Shown: piece by piece, positions 1 to 8,056 of the stretch
Position numbering within the stretch: position 1 is the stretch's first letter
Layout: every line of letters begins with the position of its first letter
Source: Paracoccaceae bacterium
Lineage (GTDB): Bacteria > Pseudomonadota > Alphaproteobacteria > Rhodobacterales > Rhodobacteraceae
Assembly (NCBI GenBank): GCA_002709405.1
Contig: PAQV01000017.1
Location: 1 to 46,051, forward strand
Length of the DNA stretch: 46,051 nucleotides
Direction: 5' to 3'
Made by a program: the position numbers and the translations under genes
Notes under the pieces: generated by a model
The model's input: the letters and a program-made list of their open reading frames with translations, nothing else
Database searches by the model: none
What the model was told of the DNA's origin: nothing

Positions 1-1
1 C

Positions 2-958
2 CTGACCTCCAGCCCGAATTATGCTGCCAAGCAATGGGTTTACGAGCAATACGACAGCATGGTCATGGCCGACACCGTGCGCAATCCGGGCCTTGGCGCG
101 GGCGTGATCCGCGTGCATGGCACCGACAAGCTGCTGGCCTTCACCTCGGACGTGACGCCGCGCTACGTGGTGGCCGACCCGGTCGAGGGCGGCAAACAGG
201 CGGTGGCCGAAGCCTGGCGCAACCTGTGCGCCGTGGGGGCCAAACCGCTGGCCACGACCGACAACATGAACTTCGGCAACCCCGAGAAGCCCGAGATCAT
301 GGGCCAATTCGTGGGCGCCATCCAGGGCATCGGCGCGGCGGTCGAGGCGCTGGACATGCCGATCGTGTCGGGCAACGTGTCGCTTTACAATGAAACCGAC
401 GGCGAGCCGATCCTGCCGACGCCGACCATCGGCGCGGTCGGGCTGGTCGCCCATGCGGATGACCTGATCGACGGCACCCCCCGTGACGGCCACCTGGCCA
501 TCCTGGTGGGCGAAACCACCGGCCACCTGGGCCGCTCTGCCCTGCTGGCCGAGGTCTTCAACCGCGAGGACGGCACTGCGCCCACCGTCGACCTGGCCGC
601 TGAAAAGCGCAACGGCGAGTTCATCCGCGCCAATGCCGACCTGATCCGTGCCTGCACTGACCTGGGCGACGGAGGGCTGGCCCTGGCTGCCTTCGAGATG
701 GCCGAGGCCGCGGGCGTGGGCGTGCAGATCGACGACGGATCGACCACCGCGCTCTTTGGAGAAGACCAGGCTCGCTACCTGATCTCGTGCAACTGGGATT
801 GCGCCGAAGAGCTGATGATCCGCGCGGGCCAGGCCGGTGTCGTGATCTCGACCGTGGGCAAGTTCACCGGCGACAGCGTCAAGTTCGGCAGCAGCGAGGC
901 GCCGCTGGAAGACCTGGCAGCGCTGTATCGCGGGTCGTTTGCCGACGCCGTCGCCTAA
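2..958 (+). CDS. purL: Phosphoribosylformylglycinamidine synthase subunit PurL, C-terminal part (5' cut by window edge)
   Basis: This is the C-terminal 318 residues of FGAM synthase, which converts FGAR and glutamine-derived ammonia to FGAM in de novo purine synthesis in the cytoplasm. The frame is open from base 2 and runs to TAA at 956-958, so the start lies outside the window. Visible landmarks are the second AIR-synthase-like repeat: DVTPRYV, a stretch around [20 protein letters not shown], and the glycine-rich LGDGGLALA segment. The small-type PurL used with separate PurS and PurQ is about 720 residues, so a little under half is present. The bolA and glutaredoxin genes follow on the same strand about 100 bases downstream. 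The family call is firm. Confidence 0.95.
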   Translation: MTSSPNYAAKQWVYEQYDSMVMADTVRNPGLGAGVIRVHGTDKLLAFTSDVTPRYVVADPVEGGKQAVAEAWRNLCAVGAKPLATTDNMNFGNPEKPEIMGQFVGAIQGIGAAVEALDMPIVSGNVSLYNETDGEPILPTPTIGAVGLVAHADDLIDGTPRDGHLAILVGETTGHLGRSALLAEVFNREDGTAPTVDLAAEKRNGEFIRANADLIRACTDLGDGGLALAAFEMAEAAGVGVQIDDGSTTALFGEDQARYLISCNWDCAEELMIRAGQAGVVISTVGKFTGDSVKFGSSEAPLEDLAALYRGSFADAVA

Positions 959-1062
959 GCACGCAGCCCGGCCTGCCCCATGCAAGTTGGCACGACCGCG
1001 CCCGTCTTGCGCCGGGCCGGTCCAGGGCCTACATTTTCTCACCGAGCAGGGAGACCTTCGCC

Positions 1063-1305
1063 ATGGCCATGCAAGCCCACGAAATAGAAAGCCTGATCCG
1101 CGACAGCTTCCCCGAAGCCCGGATCACCATCACCGACCTCGCCGGGGACGGGAACCATTATGCCGCCGAGGTTATCGACGAAAGCTTCCGCGGCAAGAAC
1201 CGGATGCAGCAGCAGCGTGCCGTCTATGCCGCCCTCAAGGGCAAGATGGATGGCAACCAGGGCGAGCTGCACGCGCTGGCCCTGACCACCAAGGCCCCCG
1301 AATAA
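1063..1305 (+). CDS. BolA family protein (BolA2/IbaG-like)
   Basis: An 80-residue BolA-fold protein. BolA proteins bind CGFS monothiol glutaredoxins through a shared [2Fe-2S] cluster and take part in Fe-S delivery and iron sensing; the next gene encodes such a glutaredoxin, so the two products probably act together. The sequence has the short BolA2-type layout: an N-terminal helix ([12 protein letters not shown]), the [10 protein letters not shown] strand-loop with His32, and the C-terminal LHALALTT segment with the conserved cluster-ligand His. I chose ATG 1063 behind a GGGAGA stretch; ATG 1069 (MQAHEI) is a possible alternative. The longer open frame upstream overlaps purL and is not needed. 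Confidence 0.9.
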   Translation: MAMQAHEIESLIRDSFPEARITITDLAGDGNHYAAEVIDESFRGKNRMQQQRAVYAALKGKMDGNQGELHALALTTKAPE

Positions 1306-1381
1306 GGCCCCGAACAAGGCCACACGATCCGCCTCACCCGGCGGCCCCGAAATGACCTTTGACCGTGAAGGGACACCAGAC

Positions 1382-1741
1382 ATGAGCGCCGAAGAGAAAA
1401 TCAAGGACGTGATCACCGCCAACGACGTCGTGCTTTACATGAAGGGCACGAAGGCCATGCCGCAATGCGGCTTTTCCAGCCGCGTGGCCGGCGTGCTGAA
1501 CTACATGGGCGTCGACTTTGCCGATGTGAACGTGCTGGCCGACGATGAAATCCGCCAGGGGATCAAGGACTTCTCCGACTGGCCGACGATCCCCCAGCTT
1601 TACGTCAAGGGCGAGTTCGTGGGCGGCTGCGACATCATCACCGAGATGACCCTGTCGGGCGAGCTGGACACGCTGTTCGAAGACAGCGGCGTGACCTACG
1701 ACAAGGACGCGGCGAACAAGATCCGCGAAGCCAACGCCTGA
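1382..1741 (+). CDS. grxD: Grx4-family monothiol glutaredoxin (CGFS type)
   Basis: A 119-residue monothiol glutaredoxin that carries and transfers [2Fe-2S] clusters. The active-site motif PQCGFSS puts Cys29 in the CGFS class rather than the dithiol CPYC class. Other landmarks are YMKGTK near residue 20, the cis-Pro segment [19 protein letters not shown], and the GG glutathione-binding turn. ATG 1382 is preceded by GAAGGGA at a good distance; an in-frame ATG at 1352 has no convincing ribosome site. It follows the BolA-type gene by about 75 bases, matching the common BolA-Grx4 partnership. A strong hairpin terminator follows the stop codon. Confidence 0.95.
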   Translation: MSAEEKIKDVITANDVVLYMKGTKAMPQCGFSSRVAGVLNYMGVDFADVNVLADDEIRQGIKDFSDWPTIPQLYVKGEFVGGCDIITEMTLSGELDTLFEDSGVTYDKDAANKIREANA

Positions 1742-1788
1742 TCGGCGGGCGGAAACACCGGCCAACCCATTGGCCGGGCACGATATTC

Positions 1789-1823
1789 AAAAGGCCCCCG
1801 AAGTGCTGCTTCGGGGGCCTTTT
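1789..1823. terminator. Strong bidirectional intrinsic terminator
   Basis: A perfect 15-bp stem (arms 1789-1803 and 1809-1823) around the 5-base loop TGCTG. The outer ends are AAAA and TTTT, so it has the stem plus U-tract form on both strands. It sits between the convergent glutaredoxin and EF-hand genes and probably ends both transcripts. Confidence 0.9.
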
Positions 1824-1846
1824 CCTTGGGCCTCAGTCCGTCAGGG

Positions 1847-2560
1847 TCAGTTGTCCGTGGGCTCGGCCGGGGCGTCAGCGGGGGCGTCGGCAGGCGCCGG
1901 CGGGGTCGCCATCCGGCCCATCATGCCAAAGCGCTTGCCCGGCTGGGGGATCTCGTCTCGGGCAATGACCCCGTCGCCATTGGCGTCCAGCCGTTCGAAG
2001 ATCTGGTTGGCCTTCTCGTCGAACTCGGCGCGCGAGATTTCACCGTCCTGCATCATCTCGGTCAGGAACGGCGGGTGGCGGAACGGACCACGCGGTTCGC
2101 CCTGGTGGTCGCCTCGGGCCTGCGGACGTCCGCCATGGCCGCTCATGCCGTCAGGCTTGCCCCAGTGGCCGCCCTGCCCCTGGGGCATCATGCCATGACT
2201 CACCTGGGGACCCATCTGGGGCATCATTTGCGGGGCCATGCCCGGCATCATGGGCATCATCGGCATGACCGGAACCATCACGTAGCCGGGCATCATGGGC
2301 ACCATCGCATAGCCCATCATCTGGCCGCCCATCTGGCCGTGCGGACCCATTTGTCCCATCTGGGCCATGTGACCATGATAGGGCCGCTCCCCGTGCGGCT
2401 TCTTGCCGGGCTTGGGGCCCTTGGCCGGGCCGCCGTCGGCCTGCTGCTCGGCCACCGGAGGAGCGTCCGGGGCCGAGGTCGGGGCATCGGGGGCGGTCTG
2501 GGCAAAGGCGGTCGCCGAGGTCAGGACGAGCACCTGAGAGGCAATCAACAAGGATTTCAT
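1847..2560 (-). CDS. Secreted Met/Gly/Pro/His-rich protein with a C-terminal EF-hand
   Basis: A 237-residue exported protein. Residues 1-20 form a Sec signal peptide (MKSLLIASQVLVLTSATAFA). An Ala/Pro-rich and basic stretch follows, then about 90 residues very rich in Met, Gly, Pro and His (MGQMGPHGQM, MMPMMPGM, PQMMPQMGP). The C-terminal third has a canonical EF-hand loop, DANGDGVIARDE, preceded by a degenerate partner (MQDGEISRAEFDE). EF-hands of this type bind calcium; Met-rich stretches can bind copper(I) or act as an oxidant sink, but that role is inference. The start has a good ribosome site (CAGGAGCAG). It converges on the glutaredoxin gene. I recognise the EF-hand only, not the whole family. 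Confidence 0.8.
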   Translation of the reverse strand: MKSLLIASQVLVLTSATAFAQTAPDAPTSAPDAPPVAEQQADGGPAKGPKPGKKPHGERPYHGHMAQMGQMGPHGQMGGQMMGYAMVPMMPGYVMVPVMPMMPMMPGMAPQMMPQMGPQVSHGMMPQGQGGHWGKPDGMSGHGGRPQARGDHQGEPRGPFRHPPFLTEMMQDGEISRAEFDEKANQIFERLDANGDGVIARDEIPQPGKRFGMMGRMATPPAPADAPADAPAEPTDN

Positions 2561-2643
2561 AATCTGCTCCTGTTTGAAGGTCTTATGCCTTACAAACGTC
2601 GGAGCGGACCGGATCCGTCGCAGAAAATCTCGCTGACGCAGGG

Positions 2644-3120
2644 TCAGGTCGCGGTGGGCGTCTCTTCTTCCCCGCTATCGTCCCCGCTGTCTGGCCCGTC
2701 ATCTTCGCCAGTCGCCGCGTCCTCCGGCCCACCGGCCCTTTCCTCGACCTCGGCGGCCAGGGCCTCGGCCTGGGCGGCAAGCTCGGCCAGCGTGTCGGTC
2801 ACGCTTGCGGGCACCACGGGCACTTCGACCCGCTCGGGTTCGGGGGGCGGCGCGTCCTTGAGGGCGGTCAGTTCGGCATCGCGTTCGGCCAGCGAGGCCT
2901 CCACTTCCTTGATGCGGTCCTCCACGGCCGCCGTCTTGTCGGCCAGCATCAGACCGGCCATCAACAGCATCCGCGCCTCGGGCATGCGGCCGATCTGGTC
3001 GGACAGCACCTGCGCCTCTTCGTCCAGCATCGCCGCGGCGGCCTGCAGGTAGCTTTCCTCGCCCTCCTGGCAGGCCACGGCAAAGCTGCGGCCGCCGATC
3101 TCGATGGTCACCTCGGGCAT
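2644..3120 (-). CDS. zapA: Cell division protein ZapA
   Basis: A 158-residue ZapA, which binds FtsZ filaments and helps bundle the Z-ring. The N-terminal globular part (MPEVTIEIGGRSFAVACQEG then YLQAAAAMLDEEAQ) and the helix MPEARMLLMAGLMLADK match the family; a coiled coil follows (residues about 65-90). The tail beyond residue 95 is Pro/Glu/Asp-rich, ends in an acidic stretch and looks disordered, making the protein longer than the roughly 100-110 residues of enteric ZapA. Its ATG shares one base with the stop codon of the upstream coiled-coil gene, so the two are translationally coupled. The family call is secure. Confidence 0.92.
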   Translation of the reverse strand: MPEVTIEIGGRSFAVACQEGEESYLQAAAAMLDEEAQVLSDQIGRMPEARMLLMAGLMLADKTAAVEDRIKEVEASLAERDAELTALKDAPPPEPERVEVPVVPASVTDTLAELAAQAEALAAEVEERAGGPEDAATGEDDGPDSGDDSGEEETPTAT

Positions 3121-3635
3121 CAGGCTTGCTCCTCGTCGGTGGTGTCGTCGGCCAGCGTCGTCGAGGCCGCGGCCAGCAGCGGTTGCAACTTGGCCAGGAT
3201 CGCGCCGGCTTCCGCGGTTTCGGTGGCCCGGGTCGCGCGCAGCGCTTCCAGCTCGGCCAGCATCGCCTTGTTGATCAGGTCCGGCGCGCCGACGCCCTCT
3301 TCGTTGGCCGCCCGCAGCTGGGCATTGCTGTCGCGCAGCTGGTCGTTGGCATGGCGCAGGCGCTGCACATCCATGTCCAGCCGGGCCATCGCCTGGGACT
3401 GGGCCTCGATTTCGGACTTCAGCGTTTCCAGGTCGGTTTCATGCCGCGCCCGCAGGCTGGCGATCCGTTCCTGAAGCTGGGCATTGGCCAGGCGTTCTTC
3501 CTGCAGCGATGCTTCCAGCGCCTCGGCAACGGCCGGATCTGGCACCTCGACCGCCGGTTCAAGCCCGTCCAGCCCGCTGCGGATCCGCTGCATGGCGGCG
3601 ACGATGCGCCCCTGCAATTCCTCGATATCGCTCAT
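3120..3635 (-). CDS. zauP: ZauP-like coiled-coil protein encoded with ZapA
   Basis: A 171-residue protein that is almost entirely heptad-rich coiled coil from about residue 35 to 140 (SLQEERLANAQLQERIASL and following), with no signal or membrane segment. In Caulobacter, ZapA works with the coiled-coil partner ZauP encoded next to it, which together tighten the Z-ring; position, length and coiled-coil character support the same role here, but I cannot align it to ZauP by eye, so the name is inference. I chose the start MSDIEELQ at 3635; the longer open frame reaches into the divergent promoter region. Its TGA overlaps the zapA ATG by one base (TGATG), implying one operon read away from tkt. 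Confidence 0.75.
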   Translation of the reverse strand: MSDIEELQGRIVAAMQRIRSGLDGLEPAVEVPDPAVAEALEASLQEERLANAQLQERIASLRARHETDLETLKSEIEAQSQAMARLDMDVQRLRHANDQLRDSNAQLRAANEEGVGAPDLINKAMLAELEALRATRATETAEAGAILAKLQPLLAAASTTLADDTTDEEQA

Positions 3636-3873
3636 GCCCGTCACCCTGCTTCGTGCGGTTATCTTTGTCTTTCGGCGCGAATATGTCCACGACCGGAAGC
3701 CCGAATCGCTGCAAAGCACCGCCTGTTACAGTCTATAGAATGCCAACCCGAATTGCCCGTCCATTGCAATCAAGCACTTGCGGGCCACTGCTGATGTCGT
3801 CCCGCGCGCCTTGCACTTTATCCCCCGATTGATATTGAGCAGAAAGTCCGAGATCAATTCAAGGAGAGCCCAC

Positions 3874-5892
3874 GTGGATCTCACTGCGCTGCGCAAAGCC
3901 AACCCCGAACACTGGGCCAAGGCGGCCGCGATCCGCACGCTGACGCTGGATGCCGTCGCTGCGGCGAACTCCGGCCATTCCGGCATGCCGATGGGCATGG
4001 CGGACGTGGCCACGGTGCTGTTTGAAAAGCACCTGAAGTTCGATGCGGCCAATCCCGCCTGGCCCGACCGCGACCGGTTCATCCTGTCGGCGGGCCATGG
4101 GTCTATGCTGCTTTACGCCCTGCTCTACCTGACCGGGTCGGACGAGATCACGCTGGACCAGATCAAGAACTTCCGCCAGCTGGGCGCCAAGACCGCCGGC
4201 CACCCGGAAAACTTCCTGGCCACGGGTATCGAAACCACCACCGGTCCGCTGGGCCAGGGCATCGCCAATTCGGTCGGTTTCGCCATCGCCGAGGCCAGCC
4301 TGCGGGCGCGGTTCGGTCGGTCGATCGTCGATCACTATACCTACGTGATCGCCGGAGACGGCTGCCTGATGGAAGGCGTCAGCCAGGAAGCCATCGCCCT
4401 GGCCGGGCATCAGCAGCTGGAAAAGCTGATCGTCTTCTGGGACAACAACAACATCACCATCGACGGCACCGTTGACCTGTCTGACAGCACCAACCAGGTG
4501 GCCCGGTTCAAGGCCGGCGGCTGGCACGTGCAGGAAATCGACGGCCACGACCCCGTGGCCATCGACGCGGCCATCACCGCCGCCAAGGAAGCCGGCCGCC
4601 CGTCGATGATCGCCTGCAAGACGCACATCGCCATCGGGTCCTCGGCGCAGGATACCTCGAAGGGTCACGGCGCACTGACCGACGCCACCCTGATCGCCGA
4701 CGCCAAGGCCGCCTACGGCGCCCCCGCCGGCGCCTTCGAGGTCCCGGCCGAGGTCAAGGAGGCCTGGGAAGCCATCGGCAAGCGCGGCGCCGACGCCAAG
4801 GCGTCCTGGGACAACCGCCTGGCCGGCCTGACCGACGCCAAGCGTTCCCGCTTCGAACGGGTGATGGCCGGCGATGCGCCCAAGCGGTTTGCCTCGACCA
4901 TCCGCGCGCTGAAGAAGCAGGTCAGCGAAAGCCAGCCCAAGGTGGCCACGCGCAAGAGCTCGGAAATGGTTCTGGAAGTGGTCAACCCGATCATGATCGA
5001 AACCATCGGCGGCTCGGCCGACCTGACGGGATCGAACAACACCAAAACCGGCGACCTGGGCATCTTCGACGCCGACAACCGCGCTGGCCGCTACATCCAT
5101 TACGGCATCCGTGAACATGGCATGGCCTCGGCGATGAACGGCATGGCCCTGCATGGCGGTGTGCGGCCCTACGGCGGCACCTTCATGTGCTTCACCGACT
5201 ACGCCCGGCCCGCCATGCGCCTGGCCGCCCTGATGAAGGTGCCCTCGGTCTTCGTGATGACCCACGATTCGATCGGCCTGGGCGAAGACGGCCCGACCCA
5301 CCAGCCGGTGGAACACCTGGCCATCAGCCGGGCAACGCCCAACACGCTGGTCTTCCGCCCCGCCGACACGGTGGAAACGGCCGAGGCCTGGGAAATCGCC
5401 CTGACCCAGAAGAACACGCCTTCGGTGCTGTCTCTGACCCGCCAGGGCCTGCCGACCGTGCGGACCGAACACAAGACCAAGAACCTCACGGCCCAAGGTG
5501 CCTACGTGCTGGCCGAGAGCGAGGCCAAGCGGCAGGTCATCCTGATCGCCACCGGCTCCGAAGTGGCCATCGCCCTGGAAGCCCGCGCCGCGCTGGAAGA
5601 GGCCGGGATCGGCACCCGCGTCGTGTCGATGCCCTGCATGGAGCTTTTTGCCCAGCAGGACGACACCTATCGCCGGCGCGTCCTGCCCGGCAACACGGTG
5701 CGCGTCGGCATCGAGGCCGCCGTGCGCCAGGGCTGGGACCGCTGGCTTCTGGGCGAGCGCGGCCGCGAGGCCAAGTCGGGCTTTGTCGGCATGGACAGCT
5801 TTGGCGCCTCGGCCCCGGCAGAAGTGCTCTACGAGCACTTCGGAATCACCTCGGCCGCCGTGGTCGAAAAGGCCAAGGCCCTGCTGGGCTGA
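3874..5892 (+). CDS. tkt: Transketolase
   Basis: A 672-residue thiamine-diphosphate enzyme of the non-oxidative pentose phosphate pathway that moves two-carbon units between sugar phosphates. Landmarks in order: [11 protein letters not shown] near residue 25, the ThDP motif beginning GDGCLMEG and ending in NNNIT, then a pyrimidine-domain segment around [12 protein letters not shown] (catalytic Glu), and the C-terminal domain with TGSEVAIA. I chose GTG 3874 ([14 protein letters not shown]) because AGGAGA lies 6 bases upstream and the family starts here; the longer open frame has no ribosome site. The 238-base divergent gap to the zauP-like gene must hold its promoter; I see no clear box. A hairpin terminator follows. 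Confidence 0.95.
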   Translation: MDLTALRKANPEHWAKAAAIRTLTLDAVAAANSGHSGMPMGMADVATVLFEKHLKFDAANPAWPDRDRFILSAGHGSMLLYALLYLTGSDEITLDQIKNFRQLGAKTAGHPENFLATGIETTTGPLGQGIANSVGFAIAEASLRARFGRSIVDHYTYVIAGDGCLMEGVSQEAIALAGHQQLEKLIVFWDNNNITIDGTVDLSDSTNQVARFKAGGWHVQEIDGHDPVAIDAAITAAKEAGRPSMIACKTHIAIGSSAQDTSKGHGALTDATLIADAKAAYGAPAGAFEVPAEVKEAWEAIGKRGADAKASWDNRLAGLTDAKRSRFERVMAGDAPKRFASTIRALKKQVSESQPKVATRKSSEMVLEVVNPIMIETIGGSADLTGSNNTKTGDLGIFDADNRAGRYIHYGIREHGMASAMNGMALHGGVRPYGGTFMCFTDYARPAMRLAALMKVPSVFVMTHDSIGLGEDGPTHQPVEHLAISRATPNTLVFRPADTVETAEAWEIALTQKNTPSVLSLTRQGLPTVRTEHKTKNLTAQGAYVLAESEAKRQVILIATGSEVAIALEARAALEEAGIGTRVVSMPCMELFAQQDDTYRRRVLPGNTVRVGIEAAVRQGWDRWLLGERGREAKSGFVGMDSFGASAPAEVLYEHFGITSAAVVEKAKALLG

Positions 5893-5921
5893 TCCCCTCT
5901 TCCTCCTCTGCGATGCATTTC

Positions 5922-5953
5922 AGGGCCCGCTGGTATATCCGGCGGGCCTTTTT
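5922..5953 (+). terminator. Intrinsic terminator of tkt
   Basis: Stem GGCCCGC (5924-5930) pairs with GCGGGCC (5942-5948), extended by an outer A-T and a G-T pair and by an inner GG/CC pair, and is followed by TTTTT. It starts 30 bases after the tkt stop. Confidence 0.8.
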
Positions 5954-6075
5954 GCTGGGCAGGACCTTGCCTGACCCCGGTCGATCACGGGTTGATGAAG
6001 ACGAGCGTTTTTATCGGAATTGACTTCCCGACTATTTCTGTCATCCATTAGGGGACAGCACTCGGGACCGAACGA

Positions 6076-6366
6076 ATGATCATCTGCAGTTGCCAGCGCA
6101 TTTCAGACCATGACATCCACGCCGCCGTCGACTGGATGCGCAGTTCGGACCCCACGACCATCATTACACCCGGCAAGATCTACCACGCGCTGGGAAAAAA
6201 GCCCGATTGCGGCAGCTGCATGCATCTGTTTGTTGCCACCATGCGCCAATGCGATAACTTCGAGGTGCCCGCCATCCTGCGCGGGTTGAAACCCAGGCAC
6301 CGCAAGAAGGACAATCGGCATGAAGGGCGATACCAAGGTCATCGAGTATCTCAACAGGGCTCTTAG
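6076..6366 (+). CDS. bfd: Bacterioferritin-associated ferredoxin (Bfd-like [2Fe-2S] protein)
   Basis: A 96-residue ferredoxin that would pass electrons to bacterioferritin to release stored iron. The four cluster cysteines are in the Bfd pattern: CSC at residues 4-6 and CGSC about 40 residues later, with the helix [13 protein letters not shown] after them. The last 25 or so residues are basic and unlike the compact family domain; the final part is read in a different frame through the start of bfr, overlapping it by 47 bases. The ATG follows a weak purine stretch. A TTGACT box at 6020-6025 could be a -35 element, but the -10 is poor. I see no clear Irr or Fur box. Confidence 0.88.
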   Translation: MIICSCQRISDHDIHAAVDWMRSSDPTTIITPGKIYHALGKKPDCGSCMHLFVATMRQCDNFEVPAILRGLKPRHRKKDNRHEGRYQGHRVSQQGS

Positions 6367-6808
6367 AAGCGAACTGACCGCGGTCAGCCAGTATTGGCTG
6401 CATTACCGGCTTCAGAAGGACTGGGGTTACGGCAAGCTGGCCAAGAAGATGCGCGAGGAAAGCATCGAAGAGATGCACCACGCCGACAAGCTGATCGACC
6501 GGATCATCTTCCTGGAAGGCCATCCCAACCTGCAAACGCTGGACCCGCTGCGCATCGGCGAGAACGTACGTGAAACCCTGACCTGCGACCTGGCTGCCGA
6601 AACCGAGGCCGCCGCGCTTTACTCCGAGGCCCGCAAGTACTGTGAAGAGGTCGGCGACTACGTCACCAAGAACCTCTTCGAAGAGCTGCTGACGGACGAG
6701 GAAGGTCACATCGACTATCTCGAAACCCAGATCGATCTGCACGACACGATCGGCGCCCAGAACTACGGCCAGCTGAACGCCGAATCGGCGGACGAAGTCG
6801 AAGACTGA
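6320..6808 (+). CDS. bfr: Bacterioferritin
   Basis: A 162-residue haem-containing ferritin that oxidises and stores iron in a 24-subunit shell. The ferroxidase ligands are in place: Glu18, Glu51, His54 and the later EEGH motif ([11 protein letters not shown]). Met52, the axial haem ligand of bacterioferritins, is also present. Length matches the family. The start lies inside the 3' end of bfd, with AAGGA about ten bases before ATG, so translation is probably coupled to bfd. A terminator hairpin follows the stop. The call is secure. Confidence 0.97.
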   Translation: MKGDTKVIEYLNRALRSELTAVSQYWLHYRLQKDWGYGKLAKKMREESIEEMHHADKLIDRIIFLEGHPNLQTLDPLRIGENVRETLTCDLAAETEAAALYSEARKYCEEVGDYVTKNLFEELLTDEEGHIDYLETQIDLHDTIGAQNYGQLNAESADEVED

Positions 6809-6837
6809 TCCGCCCTATCGCGTCCTGAAAGGCGTCG

Positions 6838-6866
6838 AGGCCGGTCCCTAGTGGCCGGCCTTTTCC
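6838..6866 (+). terminator. Terminator of bfr, overlapping the 3' end of the DUF808 gene
   Basis: A 7-bp stem (AGGCCGG 6838-6844 with CCGGCCT 6855-6861) followed by a T-rich tail. The loop contains the stop codon of the convergent DUF808 gene, so the two genes share this hairpin. Confidence 0.75.
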
Positions 6867-7822
6867 TTTTTGCCGCCAAACAGGCCAATCACCGGCTGGA
6901 TCACGTGCTTGGCCACCGGCATCAGCAGCGCGCCAAGCGCGACCCCCAGTATCCCGTCAAACAGCGCGGTCACGATCCATTCCACCGTGGCGGTCAGGTT
7001 CTCGGGCACCATGTGGCCGACGGACACGGCAATTCCATGGATCACATGCGCGATGCCGCCCAGGCCCAGCTCTTCCAGGCTGTGCACCACGATCGAGCCG
7101 CCGACCCACAGCATCGCCGCCGTGCCCACGACCGTCAGCACCTTCATGAACCAGGGCATGACCCGCACGATCCAGCGGCCCAGCCCGCGCACGGCACCGG
7201 ATTCGCTGCCCGCCAGGTACAGCCCGAAGTCATCGGCCTTCACGATCAGCGCGACCGAGCCATAGACGACGATGGTGATGCCGATGCCCACGATGGCCAG
7301 GATCAGCCCCACCCAGGCCCAGTGGCCGTCGGGAATGGCGGACAGGGCGATGGTCATGATCTCGGCCGACAGGATGAAATCGGTCTTGATCGCCCCGCTG
7401 GCCTTTTCCTCTTCCAGGTGGGCGGGATCGGTGTCGACCGGGTTGATCTCGGCCGGGTGGCCCTTGTGCGGCAAGAAGGAATGGATGACCTTCTCGGCCC
7501 CCTCGTAACACAAATAGCCACCCCCCAGCATCAGCAAGGGCGAAATGGCCCAGGGCGCGAACTGCGACAGCAGCAGCGCGATGGGCAACAGGATCACCAG
7601 CTTGTTGCGGAACGAGCCCTTGGCAATCCGCCAGATGATCGGAATTTCTCGACTGGCATCAAAGCCATGCACGTATTTCGGCGTCACGGCCGCGTCGTCG
7701 ATCACCGCGCCGGCCGCCTTGGCCCCGGCCTTTGCCGCCTGGGCCGCCACGTCGTCGACCGAAGCCGCCGCCACCTTGGCGATCCCAGCCACGTCGTCCA
7801 ACAATGCCAGAAGTCCGCTCAT
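6848..7822 (-). CDS. DUF808 family inner-membrane protein (YedI-like)
   Basis: A 324-residue multispanning membrane protein of the DUF808 family, whose E. coli member is YedI; its biochemical role is unknown. The family opening is clear: MSGLLALLDDVAGIAK, followed by VDDAAVTPKYVHGF and REIPIIWRIAKGSFRNK. Six or so hydrophobic segments follow, such as LVILLPIALLLSQFAPW, WAWVGLILAIVGIGITIVV and TALFDGILGVALGALLM. I chose ATG 7822, behind AAGGTGAGG; an upstream in-frame start would add 36 poorly conserved residues. It is divergent from gap1, with a 234-base shared promoter region. Confidence 0.9.
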   Translation of the reverse strand: MSGLLALLDDVAGIAKVAAASVDDVAAQAAKAGAKAAGAVIDDAAVTPKYVHGFDASREIPIIWRIAKGSFRNKLVILLPIALLLSQFAPWAISPLLMLGGGYLCYEGAEKVIHSFLPHKGHPAEINPVDTDPAHLEEEKASGAIKTDFILSAEIMTIALSAIPDGHWAWVGLILAIVGIGITIVVYGSVALIVKADDFGLYLAGSESGAVRGLGRWIVRVMPWFMKVLTVVGTAAMLWVGGSIVVHSLEELGLGGIAHVIHGIAVSVGHMVPENLTATVEWIVTALFDGILGVALGALLMPVAKHVIQPVIGLFGGKKEKAGH

Positions 7823-7937
7823 GACCTCACCTTTCCCGCCGATGCCGCCCCGCAGGGGACCTGTGTCCGTCGCGGGCGCGCCCCGTGGCCACCCTGCTCG
7901 CGTGGCAAACCTAGAGCAATTCACCCCCAAGGCAAGC

Positions 7938-7969
7938 GTTAGCGCAATCGGTTCTGGTTTGCGCTAACA
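7938..7969. promoter_or_regulatory. Inverted repeat / LacI-type operator upstream of gap1
   Basis: A perfect 10-bp inverted repeat: GTTAGCGCAA (7938-7947) and TTGCGCTAAC (7959-7968) with an 11-base spacer. The right half lies in GGTTTGCGCTAACA (7956-7969), a 12-of-14 match to the LacI-type palindrome TGTTAGCGCTAACA. The same type of site occurs before gap2 and the aldolase gene. That a LacI-family carbon regulator such as Rhodobacter CceR binds here is inference. Confidence 0.6.
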
Positions 7970-8056
7970 TGTTGCAAATACGTCGTTTTCTCCTTTTCGC
8001 GCTGCTCTGCAGCGTCTATATCACGGCCAAGGTTTCACATTCACGGAGCACGGTTC

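Noticed and set aside
2561-2643. Possible 6S RNA gene next to zapA, as in enteric bacteria and Rhodobacter
   Set aside because: The gap after zapA is only 83 bases, too short for 6S RNA, and I cannot fold a convincing open-bubble rod in the 238-base gap upstream of the zauP-like gene either.
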